Source: Yeosuana sp043876835 (GTDB lineage Bacteria > Bacteroidota > Bacteroidia > Flavobacteriales > Flavobacteriaceae). From it: 64,000 nt of DNA. Location of the stretch: contig NZ_JBAWJZ010000007.1 in assembly GCF_043876835.1 (NCBI RefSeq), positions 62,001 through 126,000 of the forward strand. The letters run 5' to 3'. How positions within the stretch are numbered: position 1 is the first letter of the stretch; the number at the start of each line of letters is the position of its first letter. Positions 44,003 to 53,573 of the stretch are shown here, piece by piece. The notes below the pieces were generated by a model. That model was given only the letters and a program-made list of their open reading frames with translations, was not told where the DNA came from and did no database searches. The position numbers and the translations under genes are program-made.

Positions 44003-44530
44003 ATGAAGAACTTTAAAATAGTCGTTTTCGTGTTTGTTTTTGCTTTGGCATCATGCATAAATCAAGAAAAATCTTCTGAATCAAATGCTAAAATAGTATC
44101 AACCTATTATTTTATTAGACATGCAGAAAAAGACAGAAGTGATGCTGCAAACAAAAATCCTCATCTAACAGAAGCAGGGAAACAAAGAGCAGAACATTGG
44201 AACGAAGTCTTAAAAAATGTAAAGTTTGATGCTGTTTATTCTACAGATTACAATAGAACAAAAGAAACTGCTCAACCAACGGCTACAAAAAACAATTTAG
44301 AACTTAGCATTTATGATTCGAAAACAATAGATATTTCGAATTTTTTAAAAACAACTCAAAGTAAGAATGTTCTGGTCGTTGGACATAGTAATACAACACC
44401 AGATTTTGTGAATTCTGTTTTAGGACACAAAAAATACAATGAAATTAAAGATAACAATAATTCAAATTTATATATAGTAACTGTTTTTGGTGATAGCATT
44501 TCAGATGTGCTTTTATATATCAATCAATAG
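44003..44530 (+). CDS. Histidine-phosphatase-family lipoprotein
   Basis: The 175-residue product has a lipoprotein signal (KIVVFVFVFALASC, Cys at residue 18) followed by a histidine phosphatase core: FIRHAEKDRS (RHG-type motif with the phosphorylated His), AVYSTDYNRTKETAQP and the second His in VLVVGHSNTTPDF. The fold is like phosphoglycerate mutase and SixA; in this cellular location it would be a periplasmic or surface phosphatase with unknown substrate. It is convergent with pxpC, 3 bp apart. Confidence 0.86.
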   Translation: MKNFKIVVFVFVFALASCINQEKSSESNAKIVSTYYFIRHAEKDRSDAANKNPHLTEAGKQRAEHWNEVLKNVKFDAVYSTDYNRTKETAQPTATKNNLELSIYDSKTIDISNFLKTTQSKNVLVVGHSNTTPDFVNSVLGHKKYNEIKDNNNSNLYIVTVFGDSISDVLLYINQ

Positions 44531-44533
44531 ATT

Positions 44534-45382
44534 TTAACTTATTAATTGAAATTTAATTCGTTGACCTGAAAATTTCTGAGCTATAATATCTAACGATTTT
44601 TCTTCTAATTGAAATACTCTGGGATAACCTCCAGTTGTTTGGCAATCTCTCATCAAAATAATAAGTCTTCCCGATGGCGTTAATTGAACAGTTCCCGGAA
44701 GCACAAGAGAAGTTATTATTGGCTCTAAATCATTCGAAAAGACTTCTTCAAGCTGATATGCCATCCTGTTATTGTTTTTTGAAATTGTAAATTGTTGAGA
44801 AAACAATTGTTTTTGATGAATTTCAGAAAGTTGATCAAACTCTGGTCCTTTAAAAACATTTATGACTTTTGAATGGATGTAAGAAGTATTAAGTTTAATT
44901 GAAGCATTCTTTTTACTAAATAGTGCGTTTTCTGAAATTGGCAACAAATCATTTTTATCAATTTTAAACGACTTTGTAATACCTTGATACATACTTTTAC
45001 TATCAAATACTTTTTCTGTTTGAAATCCCCCAAAAACAGCTAAATAACTTCTAAATCCATTATTACTATTTCCAAAAGATAAAACATCATCTTTCCTAAT
45101 CAGAATGACTTTATTATTTTCGATAACAGATTCATTTAACTTTGGTGACATGTTTGCTCCAGAAATACAGATAGTTGTATTACAATGAAACTTAAGTTTT
45201 GGACCTGTCATAGTAATTTCCATAACAGCATCATTGACATCATTACCTAATAGACTATTTGCAAGTGACGCTGCATAATAATCCATGACTCCAGAATATG
45301 GTACGCCATATTGTTGATAGCCAACACGACCTAAATCTTGAATAGAATCATAAAGCCCAACTTTCAAAACCTCAACCATCAA
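44534..45382 (-). CDS. pxpC: 5-oxoprolinase subunit PxpC
   Basis: The 282-residue protein belongs to the biotin-dependent carboxyltransferase-like family: VLKVGLYDSIQDLGRVGYQQ, YGVPYSGVMDYYAASLANSL, and the C-terminal LTPSGRLIILMRDCQTTGGY motif. With PxpA and PxpB it forms the ATP-dependent 5-oxoprolinase that opens 5-oxoproline to glutamate. Its start overlaps the end of pxpB by 11 bp, a tight coupling. It is the last gene of the three-gene operon. Cytosolic. Confidence 0.93.
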   Translation of the reverse strand: MMVEVLKVGLYDSIQDLGRVGYQQYGVPYSGVMDYYAASLANSLLGNDVNDAVMEITMTGPKLKFHCNTTICISGANMSPKLNESVIENNKVILIRKDDVLSFGNSNNGFRSYLAVFGGFQTEKVFDSKSMYQGITKSFKIDKNDLLPISENALFSKKNASIKLNTSYIHSKVINVFKGPEFDQLSEIHQKQLFSQQFTISKNNNRMAYQLEEVFSNDLEPIITSLVLPGTVQLTPSGRLIILMRDCQTTGGYPRVFQLEEKSLDIIAQKFSGQRIKFQLIS

Positions 45383-46103
45383 TTACCTCACTTTCTATTT
45401 GATAAACTCCTGCATCAACTAAAAGTTTAATGCCTTTATGTTCTTTTTGTGTAATTGATTGAAAAGTAATTTTGTCTCCTGGCTTAGCAAAACAAGGAAT
45501 GCCTTTAGTTACATCAAAAAAAGGGATTGGAGAATTCCCAATAATGTTCCATCCACCCGGACTTTCACTAGGATAAATTCCTGTTTGATTACCTCCAATT
45601 CCAACAGCACCTTTTTCAATTTCTAACCTTGGTGTAGATTTTCTGGGAGTAAATAAACTCTCATTTAAACCGCCTAAATATAAAAATCCAGGTAAGAACC
45701 CAATAAAATAAACGGTATATTTTGTTTCTGAATGTCTTTTAATAATCTCATTTTTTGATAAGCCTTTTGCCTTAGACATTTCATCTAAATCAATACCAAA
45801 AATATCGTCATAACAAACTGGTATTTTCCATGTTCTTGACAGAATGTCATGCTGAAAATTTGTTGTTTTATATAATTTCTTTAATGTTTTTACCTCATTT
45901 TCAAAATTCCTACAAATTGAATTATAACTAATTAATAACGAGTTATATGCTGATTTTAATTCAACAATAGGTTCAATATTTTTTTCTTCAATAGCAGTTT
46001 TAAACCTGATAATATCTTCTAATATTTGTTTACTAATTATGGAAGGCCATTCAATTAAAATTGATCGTTCTCCATAAGGTTTAAATATTAGATTAAAACT
46101 CAT
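45372..46103 (-). CDS. pxpB: 5-oxoprolinase subunit PxpB
   Basis: The 243-residue product matches the KipI/PxpB family: YGERSILIEWPSIISKQILE near the start, and the diagnostic YFIGFLPGFLYLGGLNESLF, then RKSTPRLEIEKGAVGIGGNQ and GWNIIGNSPIPFFD. It joins PxpC in the complex that phosphorylates and opens 5-oxoproline. It follows pxpA after 3 bp. The historical name KipI (kinase inhibitor) applies to the Bacillus homologue; neighbours here support the metabolic role. Confidence 0.93.
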   Translation of the reverse strand: MSFNLIFKPYGERSILIEWPSIISKQILEDIIRFKTAIEEKNIEPIVELKSAYNSLLISYNSICRNFENEVKTLKKLYKTTNFQHDILSRTWKIPVCYDDIFGIDLDEMSKAKGLSKNEIIKRHSETKYTVYFIGFLPGFLYLGGLNESLFTPRKSTPRLEIEKGAVGIGGNQTGIYPSESPGGWNIIGNSPIPFFDVTKGIPCFAKPGDKITFQSITQKEHKGIKLLVDAGVYQIESEVIDG

Positions 46104-46106
46104 TTT

Positions 46107-46847
46107 CTAACGTAATTGAATGCCATTTTCAGCTAGTTGAATTGTTAAGTTTTTTATTAAAACAACAGCATTTGGATTATCTCCATGAATGCAAAAAGTA
46201 TCAGCCAAAATATGGAATTCTGAATTTGTAATTGTTCTAACTTTTTTAAATTTAATCATCCTAAATACATGCTCAAACATTTGAGTAGAATTATCAATTA
46301 GTGCATTGTTTTCAGTTCTTGAAACCAAAGTACCATCATCATTATAATTTCTATCAGCAAATGCTTCATACATAATTGGAATATCATTTTTAATAGCCAG
46401 TTTTTCAATAACTGAATTATATGGTACATACAATTTAATTGGTAATAAAAAACTTTTCATTACTTCTATAATAACTGCAGCAATTTTAGAATCAACAGCT
46501 GCAAGGTTATATAAAGCTCCGTGTGGTTTTATATGATGTAACCTGACTTGCTCTTCTTTTAAAACAATCATCAAATCATCTATTTGATCTTTTATTGAAG
46601 TAAATAAAGCTGCACATGAAATATTCATAGCTTTTCTTCCAAAATTCTGCTTATTAGGATACGAAGGGTGTGCTCCTATTTTAACGCCATGCTTTTTTGC
46701 TAATATTACAACATGTCTCATAGTTTTTAAATCACCTGCATGACCTCCACAAGCAATATTACACGATGATATATAAGGCATTATTTGGGATTCATTATTA
46801 ATACCTTCTCCAACATCTACATTAATATCTATAAACTCAGTATTCAT
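46107..46847 (-). CDS. pxpA: 5-oxoprolinase subunit PxpA (LamB/YcsF family)
   Basis: The frame runs to 46886, but the ATG at 46847 gives the standard opening MNTEFIDINVDVGEGINNE and 246 residues. Family motifs: NVDVGEG, SCNIACGGHAGDLKTMRHVV, KIGAHPSYPN, RLHHIKPHGALYN and FCIHGDNPNA. The fold is a TIM-barrel-like deacetylase relative that does the hydrolysis step of 5-oxoproline cleavage. It is the first gene of the pxpA-pxpB-pxpC operon. 5-oxoproline forms spontaneously from glutamine and by GGCT-type enzymes, one of which lies at 37304-37711. Confidence 0.92.
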   Translation of the reverse strand: MNTEFIDINVDVGEGINNESQIMPYISSCNIACGGHAGDLKTMRHVVILAKKHGVKIGAHPSYPNKQNFGRKAMNISCAALFTSIKDQIDDLMIVLKEEQVRLHHIKPHGALYNLAAVDSKIAAVIIEVMKSFLLPIKLYVPYNSVIEKLAIKNDIPIMYEAFADRNYNDDGTLVSRTENNALIDNSTQMFEHVFRMIKFKKVRTITNSEFHILADTFCIHGDNPNAVVLIKNLTIQLAENGIQLR

Positions 46848-46947
46848 TATAGCAGTTAAAACCATTCTTAAAATACAAAGAAACAACAGAAAAGCATCAG
46901 TAACTATATAAATAAATCTTAAGCTAAGTAGTTTTTACAGTGCCTAA

Positions 46948-48051
46948 TCAATTATTTACAGAACTTAATGCATAAATAGCAAAGCTACCTAACCAATGTC
47001 CACCTTCATAACTATCGCCTACAATACTTGGCAACGAATAATTAATATGTATATTTGAAATGTTCTTTAAGTGACTATACTCTGGTAGTCCTTCAGATAT
47101 TTTATTTAAACTCCATGCTCTTGAAAAATTAACACCATCTAAATGCACCAATTGACCATCTGTTCTATCTGAAACCAAGCCAACCTCCAAAGAATAATTA
47201 GGATGCTTTAACTGAGGTAAAAACGCGTCCAACCATGTTTTAAATTCTTCTTTTGGCAGCAAGCGTTTCATTAATGCAGCTTCTTCCAAACATGGTGATA
47301 AAAAATCACTTCCGCTAGGTTCCCAAGACATAGGGCAATCTTTATCTTCTGAATAAAAATACTTAGCTCGATTTATAATAGCTGTTTTTAAAGGTTCATT
47401 GTTTACCGTTTGAGCATAATCAAAAGCAAACGATAAGCCAAAGGCAGTATTAGGATGCGTCCCTACACGCAATGGATAGTTTAATTTTGGTAAAAATTCT
47501 ATATACTTTTCTATAATTAAATTGGTTAATGGCTGCAGATTAGTTTCTAGCTCTCTTGCAATTGGTTCATTCCAAGTATGCAGCTCTTCAGCTAATTTTA
47601 ATAACCAAGCCCAACCGTAAGTGCGTTCAAAGGATTTATTGTTCTGATCATCAAAAAATTTTACTTCTGTTAAAATGTTTTCTTTTGAAATACTTTTAAG
47701 AAGTTTTTCTTTAACAGACTCTGCGTTTTCTAATTCTGGAAAGGTTTTTAACAATCGTACCAAACTCCAATGCCCATGAACCGATGAATGCCAGTCAAAA
47801 CAACCATAAAATGTTGGGTGCAAAGTTTTTGGAGACTTTAAATCAGCATCACTGCCTAAGGTTTGACCCAATTTATTTGGATATTCGGTTTCCATACAAT
47901 GTAAGGGCAATTGTGCTAAACGATTTGCTTGTTCTAAATTGAGCATGGGTTTTTCTACTATTTCAGGTTTTGGAATTTCAATAACTTCTTTTTTTTCTTC
48001 TTTGGAAGTGTTGCAACTAACTATTAAAAAAAATATTATAAAGTATTTCAT
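46948..48051 (-). CDS. DUF2891-family lipoprotein
   Basis: The 367-residue protein starts with a short lipoprotein signal (MKYFIIFFLIVSC, Cys at 13). The body carries typical DUF2891 stretches: LPLHCMETEYPNKLGQTLGS, HPTFYGCFDWHSSVHGHWSL and RTYGWAWLLKLAEELHTW, ending in YEGGHWLGSFAIYAL. The Trp- and His-rich motifs suggest an (alpha/alpha) toroid like glycoside or uronate-processing enzymes, but the activity is not known. It lies between the pxp operon and the yifB gene on the same strand. It probably sits in the periplasm or outer-membrane face. Confidence 0.85.
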   Translation of the reverse strand: MKYFIIFFLIVSCNTSKEEKKEVIEIPKPEIVEKPMLNLEQANRLAQLPLHCMETEYPNKLGQTLGSDADLKSPKTLHPTFYGCFDWHSSVHGHWSLVRLLKTFPELENAESVKEKLLKSISKENILTEVKFFDDQNNKSFERTYGWAWLLKLAEELHTWNEPIARELETNLQPLTNLIIEKYIEFLPKLNYPLRVGTHPNTAFGLSFAFDYAQTVNNEPLKTAIINRAKYFYSEDKDCPMSWEPSGSDFLSPCLEEAALMKRLLPKEEFKTWLDAFLPQLKHPNYSLEVGLVSDRTDGQLVHLDGVNFSRAWSLNKISEGLPEYSHLKNISNIHINYSLPSIVGDSYEGGHWLGSFAIYALSSVNN

Positions 48052-48086
48052 GATAAAAAATTATTTAATATTTAACAAGTCTGAGA

Positions 48087-49622
48087 TTACCCTAACCAAC
48101 CTTCTCTGTCCAAACTTCTATATTGAATGGCTTCGCTGATATGTGAACCATTAACGGTTTCTACACCTTCTAAATCTGCGATGGTTCTAGAAACTTTTAA
48201 AATTCTATCATAAGCACGTGCAGACAGATTTAAACGTTCCATAGCGGTCTTTAATAATTGTTTTGAAGCTTCATCAAGCACACAATATTTACGAATCTGC
48301 TTCGTGTTCATTTGGGCATTATAATGAACTGTATCTGATTCCTCAAAACGTTTGGTTTGAATATCTCTAGCTGCAGTAACACGTTTTCTAATCTCTACCG
48401 ATGTTTCACTTTTTCTTTCTTCAGAAAGTTTTTCAAATGGCACTGGAGTCACTTCAATATGAATATCAATTCTGTCCAATAAAGGTCCAGATATTTTACT
48501 TAAATAACGTTGCATTTCAGCAGGGCTTGAGGTAACAGGTGCATCTGGATCATTAAAATAACCTCCAGGACTTGGGTTCATACTGGCTACCAACATAAAA
48601 CTACTTGGATAGGTTACCGTAAACTTAGCACGAGAAATAGTCACTTCTCTATCTTCTAAAGGTTGTCTTAACACTTCTAAAACTCCTCGTTTAAACTCTG
48701 GCAACTCATCTAAAAACAACACTCCATTATGTGATAAAGATATTTCACCTGGTTGTGGAAAAGCGCCTCCTCCAACCAACGCCACATCGCTTATAGTGTG
48801 ATGTGGGCTACGAAACGGACGTTGTGCCATGAGTCCTGTATCTTTAACACGACCCACCACCGAATGTATTTTTGTGGTTTCCAAGGCTTCATGCAAGGTC
48901 ATTGGTGGCAAAATACTGGGCAATCGTTTAGCTAACATGGTTTTGCCAGCACCTGGTGGACCAATTAAAATAATATTATGCCCTCCGGCGGCGGCAATTT
49001 CCATACATCGCTTAATACCTTCCTGTCCTTTTACATCGCTAAAATCGTGTTCCGGAAAATCGAGGTTTTTATAAAACTCTTCTCTTGTATTGATAATGGT
49101 TTGTTCCAGTACTTCACCTTTATCAAAAAAATCAATCACTTGTTTAATATTATCTATGCCATAAACCTCTAAATTATCTACAATTGCAGCTTCTTTGGCG
49201 TTCTGACTTGGCAGAATAAAACCTTTAAAACCTTCTTGTCTTGCTTTAACTGCTATTGGCAATGCGCCTTTTATAGGTTGCAGACTACCATCTAAAGACA
49301 GTTCGCCCATTATAATATATTGCTCTAAATTTTCTGCTTGAATTTGTTTTGATGCTGCTAAAATTCCAACTGCTAAGGTTAAATCATAGGCGCTTCCTTC
49401 CTTTCTCAAATCGGCAGGCGCCATATTAATAGTAATCTTTTTTCCCGGTATTTTATAGCCATTATTTTGAAGTGCTGCAGCTATACGATAATTACTTTCT
49501 TTAATGGCGTTATCAGGAAGTCCTACAAGGTGATAACCAATTCCGCTATCAACATTCACTTCAACTGTAATAGTTGTTGCTTCTACACCAAAAACGGCAC
49601 TTCCAAATACTTTTTTTAACAT
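48087..49622 (-). CDS. YifB/ComM-family Mg-chelatase-like AAA ATPase
   Basis: The 511-residue product has the N-terminal Lon-like fold (about residues 1-180: VEVNVDSGIGYHLVGLPDNA, GELSLDGSLQPIKGALPIAV), the Mg-chelatase AAA+ core with Walker A GPPGAGKTMLAKRLPSILP and Walker B VLFLDELPEF, a sensor FMLVASMNPSPGGY, and a C-terminal domain ending RSLDREGWLG. ComM homologues are branch-migration helicases that help integrate incoming DNA during natural transformation. The full length fits. It is 64 bp downstream of the mocA-like gene with no promoter recognised. Confidence 0.92.
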   Translation of the reverse strand: MLKKVFGSAVFGVEATTITVEVNVDSGIGYHLVGLPDNAIKESNYRIAAALQNNGYKIPGKKITINMAPADLRKEGSAYDLTLAVGILAASKQIQAENLEQYIIMGELSLDGSLQPIKGALPIAVKARQEGFKGFILPSQNAKEAAIVDNLEVYGIDNIKQVIDFFDKGEVLEQTIINTREEFYKNLDFPEHDFSDVKGQEGIKRCMEIAAAGGHNIILIGPPGAGKTMLAKRLPSILPPMTLHEALETTKIHSVVGRVKDTGLMAQRPFRSPHHTISDVALVGGGAFPQPGEISLSHNGVLFLDELPEFKRGVLEVLRQPLEDREVTISRAKFTVTYPSSFMLVASMNPSPGGYFNDPDAPVTSSPAEMQRYLSKISGPLLDRIDIHIEVTPVPFEKLSEERKSETSVEIRKRVTAARDIQTKRFEESDTVHYNAQMNTKQIRKYCVLDEASKQLLKTAMERLNLSARAYDRILKVSRTIADLEGVETVNGSHISEAIQYRSLDREGWLG

Positions 49623-49694
49623 AAAAATAGTTTACTGTTTAAATGTAAGAAATGTATTTTAGATTTTTCAAAAAGAATTTATCCGTAAATCACA

Positions 49695-50306
49695 CTATCT
49701 GTTTTCTATGTGATGTTTTTTATATAAAATCTTATAATCTTCCATCGTATCAATATCAACAATAACATCCTTTCCATCTACAAATTTCAAGTCCTTAGAA
49801 TGTTTTTTCAACACCTCTTTCGCCCCTTTATCTTGGTTTAATTGTAACAATTCATCAAAATATGCTTTATTAAAAATTACAGGAACCCCAGATTTTTCTT
49901 GATGATATAATGTACACACTATTTTAGTAGTATCTTGTTTGTACTTACTAATAAGTAATTTTAAATAAGTTGAATCTATTAATGGTTGGTCTGCAAGCAT
50001 AACAAGAACATGGTCTGTTTTAGGGAGAGATTGCTTAATAAAACTAATACTGAAAGCAATAGAGTTCCCTAATCCTTCTTTCCAATTATCATTCTTTATA
50101 ATTGTAACAGGAAGACACATAATTTCTTTTTGTATCTGTTTATAGTTGGCTCCTAATACAACTATTACCTCAACATCACCAACATTTAATGCTGTGTTAA
50201 TGGCATGGCATAATAAATTACTGTTCTCCCATTTTAATAATTGCTTTGGGCTTCCCATTCTGGTTGAAGCACCAGCTGCTAAAATTATTATAGTTGTTGT
50301 TGACAT
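49695..50306 (-). CDS. MocA-like molybdenum-cofactor nucleotidyltransferase
   Basis: The frame starts with GTG at 50318, but the ATG at 50306 gives the usual opening MSTTTIIILAAGASTRMGSP; 203 residues. The LAAGxSxRMGxxKxLL motif binds the nucleotide and the core LVMLADQPLIDSTYLKLLI is the metal site. These enzymes attach CMP (MocA) to molybdopterin for xanthine-dehydrogenase-type enzymes. The position, last in the operon after the [2Fe-2S] subunit, Mo subunit and xdhC genes, supports that role over sugar-nucleotide synthesis. Confidence 0.87.
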   Translation of the reverse strand: MSTTTIIILAAGASTRMGSPKQLLKWENSNLLCHAINTALNVGDVEVIVVLGANYKQIQKEIMCLPVTIIKNDNWKEGLGNSIAFSISFIKQSLPKTDHVLVMLADQPLIDSTYLKLLISKYKQDTTKIVCTLYHQEKSGVPVIFNKAYFDELLQLNQDKGAKEVLKKHSKDLKFVDGKDVIVDIDTMEDYKILYKKHHIENR

Positions 50307-50329
50307 TAAATTCTGCACAAAGGAGACAA

Positions 50330-51349
50330 TTACTGAGAATGAATCCTACCTGTTTTTTTACTGAGTGAAAAGGGATTTCGTTTTCTTGTAAATGCCAATA
50401 TTTCTGAAACAATAGAAACAGCAATCTCCTGAGGCGTTTCTGAACCAATATTAAGACCTGCAGGACCATGAATAATATCTAAAAAATTGTCATAAATATC
50501 TGGACAATACTCTATAAATTGAGATAGCAAATCGTCTCGGCGTTTTGTAGGTCCTAATAAACCTATATAATTAGGTGATGTTTCTTTTAAAGCAACCAAA
50601 TAACGTAAATCGTATGCAAAATTATGTGTCATAAGCACAATAGCAGTTTGGTTATCAATATCGTTTACTTTTAAAGTTTCTGGCTTAGCCAAAAGAAACG
50701 TGTTTGCACCAGGGAAGTCCTTGATAGATTTAGACTCTAAATCTCCAGCTACAACAGTCACCTCCCAACCTGTTAAGGAGGCATATTGACATAGTTGAAC
50801 AGCATCATGTTCTGCTCCTATTATAAGTAATTTAAAACACGGACTCATATACTCCTTAAAAGTAGAGAGATCGTGTTTGTCATCTGCCTGTTTATTACCA
50901 CCAACAGAATACAGATTCTTATTTATTTTAACATAAGATCCGGCCCTTGTCGTTACAATGTCTTTCTTTTCAAAATATGATATTACTTCAAAAGACTGTC
51001 GTTTTTGCAAACATTCTGAAAACGCACTTACAAATGTTTCATCTAAACTAAAGGATTCCAACAAAATATATAACACACCTTCACACCCTAATCTGTACCT
51101 TCCTTCATAAGTCATTATTTTTGATTCACCAGTTTTAAAAACTGAGACAGTTTGTCTCAAAACTTCTTTTTCTACACAACCACCACTTACTGCTCCAATC
51201 ATGTCTCCATTTTCAAGAATAAGCATTCTTACTCCGGGTCTACGATAAGAAGAACCTTCTAAATGAACCACAGTTGCTAAAACAGCTTTTAAACCTTGCT
51301 TTTTTGCTAAAAGGTAACTTTCAATAATTGTTTTGAATTCATGCGTCAT
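50330..51349 (-). CDS. xdhC: XdhC/CoxI-family molybdenum hydroxylase maturation factor
   Basis: The 339-residue product has the XdhC_CoxI N-terminal domain (VLATVVHLEGSSYRRPGVRM, then GAVSGGCVEKEVLRQ with its conserved Cys) and a Rossmann-type C-terminal domain (FKLLIIGAEHDAVQLCQYAS, then IALVGLLGPTK-like YIGLLGPTKRRDDLL and HGPAGLNIGSETPQEIAVSI). XdhC binds the molybdenum cofactor, aids its sulfuration and inserts it into the apoenzyme. It follows the Mo-subunit gene after 10 bp. The cofactor chaperone role is that of the family. Confidence 0.93.
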   Translation of the reverse strand: MTHEFKTIIESYLLAKKQGLKAVLATVVHLEGSSYRRPGVRMLILENGDMIGAVSGGCVEKEVLRQTVSVFKTGESKIMTYEGRYRLGCEGVLYILLESFSLDETFVSAFSECLQKRQSFEVISYFEKKDIVTTRAGSYVKINKNLYSVGGNKQADDKHDLSTFKEYMSPCFKLLIIGAEHDAVQLCQYASLTGWEVTVVAGDLESKSIKDFPGANTFLLAKPETLKVNDIDNQTAIVLMTHNFAYDLRYLVALKETSPNYIGLLGPTKRRDDLLSQFIEYCPDIYDNFLDIIHGPAGLNIGSETPQEIAVSIVSEILAFTRKRNPFSLSKKTGRIHSQ

Positions 51350-51359
51350 AAAACCATTT

Positions 51360-53561
51360 TTAACCTACCAAATTTTTAGTTTGGATATGATTTGCAAAAG
51401 GTTGAGTTGTTAAGCGCTGACCTGTAGCTTTATACAATGCATTTGCCAACGCCCCAACAGCAGGTGGTAGTCCAGGCTCGCCTAAACCTGTTGGCGCAAT
51501 TTCGTTTTTCACAAAGAAAACCTCAATAGACTCTGGAGCTTGAGAATGACGCATCAATTGATATCTATCAAAATTCTTTTCATTGACAGCACCATTACTA
51601 AAAGTTAATTGGCTATACATAGCATGCCCAATTCCATCTATAACACCACCTTGAATCATATTTTTAGCAGCGTCAGGATTTACTACAACCCCACAGTCAA
51701 CAGCACAATAAACATTTTTAACTTTTGGTTGCCCATTTTCCAAAACAACGTCTACAACTTCAGCAACATATGATGAATGACAAAAATAAGCCGCAACTCC
51801 ACGATAAATGCCTGGTTTTGTTTCTCCCCATTTGGATTTTTCTTTAACTAATTTCAAAACACCTGCATATCGTTCAGCCTCATATTCATGTTTTTCGCCA
51901 ACAGGATTCTTAATAGCACGTTCAAATAATTCCAAACGAAAATCTATAGGGTCTTTTCCTGCTAATTCCGCTACTTCATCAAGAAATGATTGCTCTGCAC
52001 CAGCTGTAAAGTGAGATCTTGGGGCTCTCCAAGCACCAGTTGTTATATTTGTTTTTCCACTAATTTGTTCCGCCAAATAGTTCTCTACGGTACCAGCAGG
52101 GAAACGATTTGGAAATATTGAACTTTCTGGTAAACCAGCGCCCTTCACTGCAAAAGCAATGAGATTGTTGTTTTCATCCAATCCCGCTTTGTATTTAGCT
52201 TGATAAGCTGGTCTGTAAGTACCTTGGGTCATGTCATCTTCTCTTGTATAAATAAGCTTTACAGGTGCCCCTATTTTTTTAGAAATAGCTGCTGCTTCCA
52301 CTCCAAAATGAACATAAAGTCTCCTACCAAATCCGCCACCCATTCTAGTCATGTTAACGGTAATATTCTCTATTGGCATGTTTAGCAATTTAGAAACCGA
52401 TGTTTCAAGAGCTTCTGGTGTTTGCGTTGGTCCTATGAGTTCTGCTGAATTCTCTGTAACATTGGCAAAGAAATTCATGGGTTCCATGGTATTATGTGCC
52501 AGAAACGGAGAATTATATGTTCGTTCGATTACTTTAACAGCCTTCATAAACGCTTCTTCTGGATTACCGTCTTTTCTACTATTTTCTGCTTCTCCAAACT
52601 CAATGGCTTGTTCCAAATTTTTTAAATGCAATTCTGAATTTTCCAACTCGCTTACTATTTCATAGTTGGCATTGATCGCTTGTTTGGCTTTCATCAATTG
52701 CCAGGTGGATTTTCCAACTATGGCTATAAGTTGTAGATACCCTTTTTCATCTGACCAGCTTGGGTCTTTAATGTCTATATCTATAATAAAAGCATCTTTT
52801 ACTCCAGGCATTTTTTTAATTTCTTCTTCATTGAAGTTTTTTATTTTCATCCCAAAAGCAGGTGGATGATGAATCATAGCAAGCTCCATTCCTTCTCTCT
52901 TGAAATCCAATCCAAACAAAGGTTTGCCTGTGACTATTTTCTTGCCATCTACATTTTTAACACTTGTCCCTATTAATTTAAAGTTTTTTATTTCTTTAAG
53001 CTCAACTTCTTCAGGTATCTCAATACCTACTGCCTTTGAAGCTATTTCTCCATAAGTAATGGTTCGCTCACCATTTTTCTCTTTAATAATCCCATGCGTT
53101 ACTGTTAAATCTGAAACAGGTATTTGCCATTCTTTTGCTGCAGCTTCCAAAAGCATTCTTCTTCCTGTGGCACCAGCCATTCTTAGTGCATTCCAACTTA
53201 ACCTAATAGAAAGACTGCCACCAGCAAATTGATTTTGATAGAAACCAGTATTTAAAGGTGCTTGCTCAACCACAACGTTTTCCCAATCTACATCTAATTC
53301 TTCTGCCACAATCATTGGCATTGAGGTTCTTACATTTTGACCAATTTCAGGATTAGGAGAATAAATGGTAACTAAACCGGTATCTCCTATTTTGATATAG
53401 CCATTTATTTCGAACCATTCATTCGGTATTGCTATTTTCTTTATTTTCTTTTCTGTAGTGCATCCTGCTAACCAACTAAACCCTATAAGCATACCTCCAC
53501 CTGCAGCTGCAGAAATCTTCAAAAATGAGCGACGATTATATTGTGTTTTTACTTTTGTCAT
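51360..53561 (-). CDS. Molybdopterin-binding subunit of a xanthine-dehydrogenase-family hydroxylase (IorB-like)
   Basis: The 733-residue protein begins with a twin-arginine signal (NRRSFLKISAAAGGGM) whose end, SWLAGC, also resembles a lipobox. The family fold follows: VVEQAPLNTGFYQNQFAGGS, MGGGFGRRLYVHFGVEAAAI, GAWRAPRSHFTAGAEQSFLD and the active-site Glu region TGLGEPGLPPAVGALANAL. This is the two-subunit aldehyde/isoquinoline-oxidoreductase type, transported folded with its Mo cofactor and working in the periplasm. The partner [2Fe-2S] subunit is 12 bp upstream. No FAD-binding subunit is encoded nearby. Substrate unknown; purines, aldehydes and N-heterocycles are all possible. Confidence 0.92.
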   Translation of the reverse strand: MTKVKTQYNRRSFLKISAAAGGGMLIGFSWLAGCTTEKKIKKIAIPNEWFEINGYIKIGDTGLVTIYSPNPEIGQNVRTSMPMIVAEELDVDWENVVVEQAPLNTGFYQNQFAGGSLSIRLSWNALRMAGATGRRMLLEAAAKEWQIPVSDLTVTHGIIKEKNGERTITYGEIASKAVGIEIPEEVELKEIKNFKLIGTSVKNVDGKKIVTGKPLFGLDFKREGMELAMIHHPPAFGMKIKNFNEEEIKKMPGVKDAFIIDIDIKDPSWSDEKGYLQLIAIVGKSTWQLMKAKQAINANYEIVSELENSELHLKNLEQAIEFGEAENSRKDGNPEEAFMKAVKVIERTYNSPFLAHNTMEPMNFFANVTENSAELIGPTQTPEALETSVSKLLNMPIENITVNMTRMGGGFGRRLYVHFGVEAAAISKKIGAPVKLIYTREDDMTQGTYRPAYQAKYKAGLDENNNLIAFAVKGAGLPESSIFPNRFPAGTVENYLAEQISGKTNITTGAWRAPRSHFTAGAEQSFLDEVAELAGKDPIDFRLELFERAIKNPVGEKHEYEAERYAGVLKLVKEKSKWGETKPGIYRGVAAYFCHSSYVAEVVDVVLENGQPKVKNVYCAVDCGVVVNPDAAKNMIQGGVIDGIGHAMYSQLTFSNGAVNEKNFDRYQLMRHSQAPESIEVFFVKNEIAPTGLGEPGLPPAVGALANALYKATGQRLTTQPFANHIQTKNLVG

Positions 53562-53573
53562 GACTTCAGGTAT

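Noticed and set aside
46107..46886. Thought that the pxp genes might be a transport or uptake cluster
   Set aside because: No transporter is adjacent; the three genes match the enzyme subunits only.
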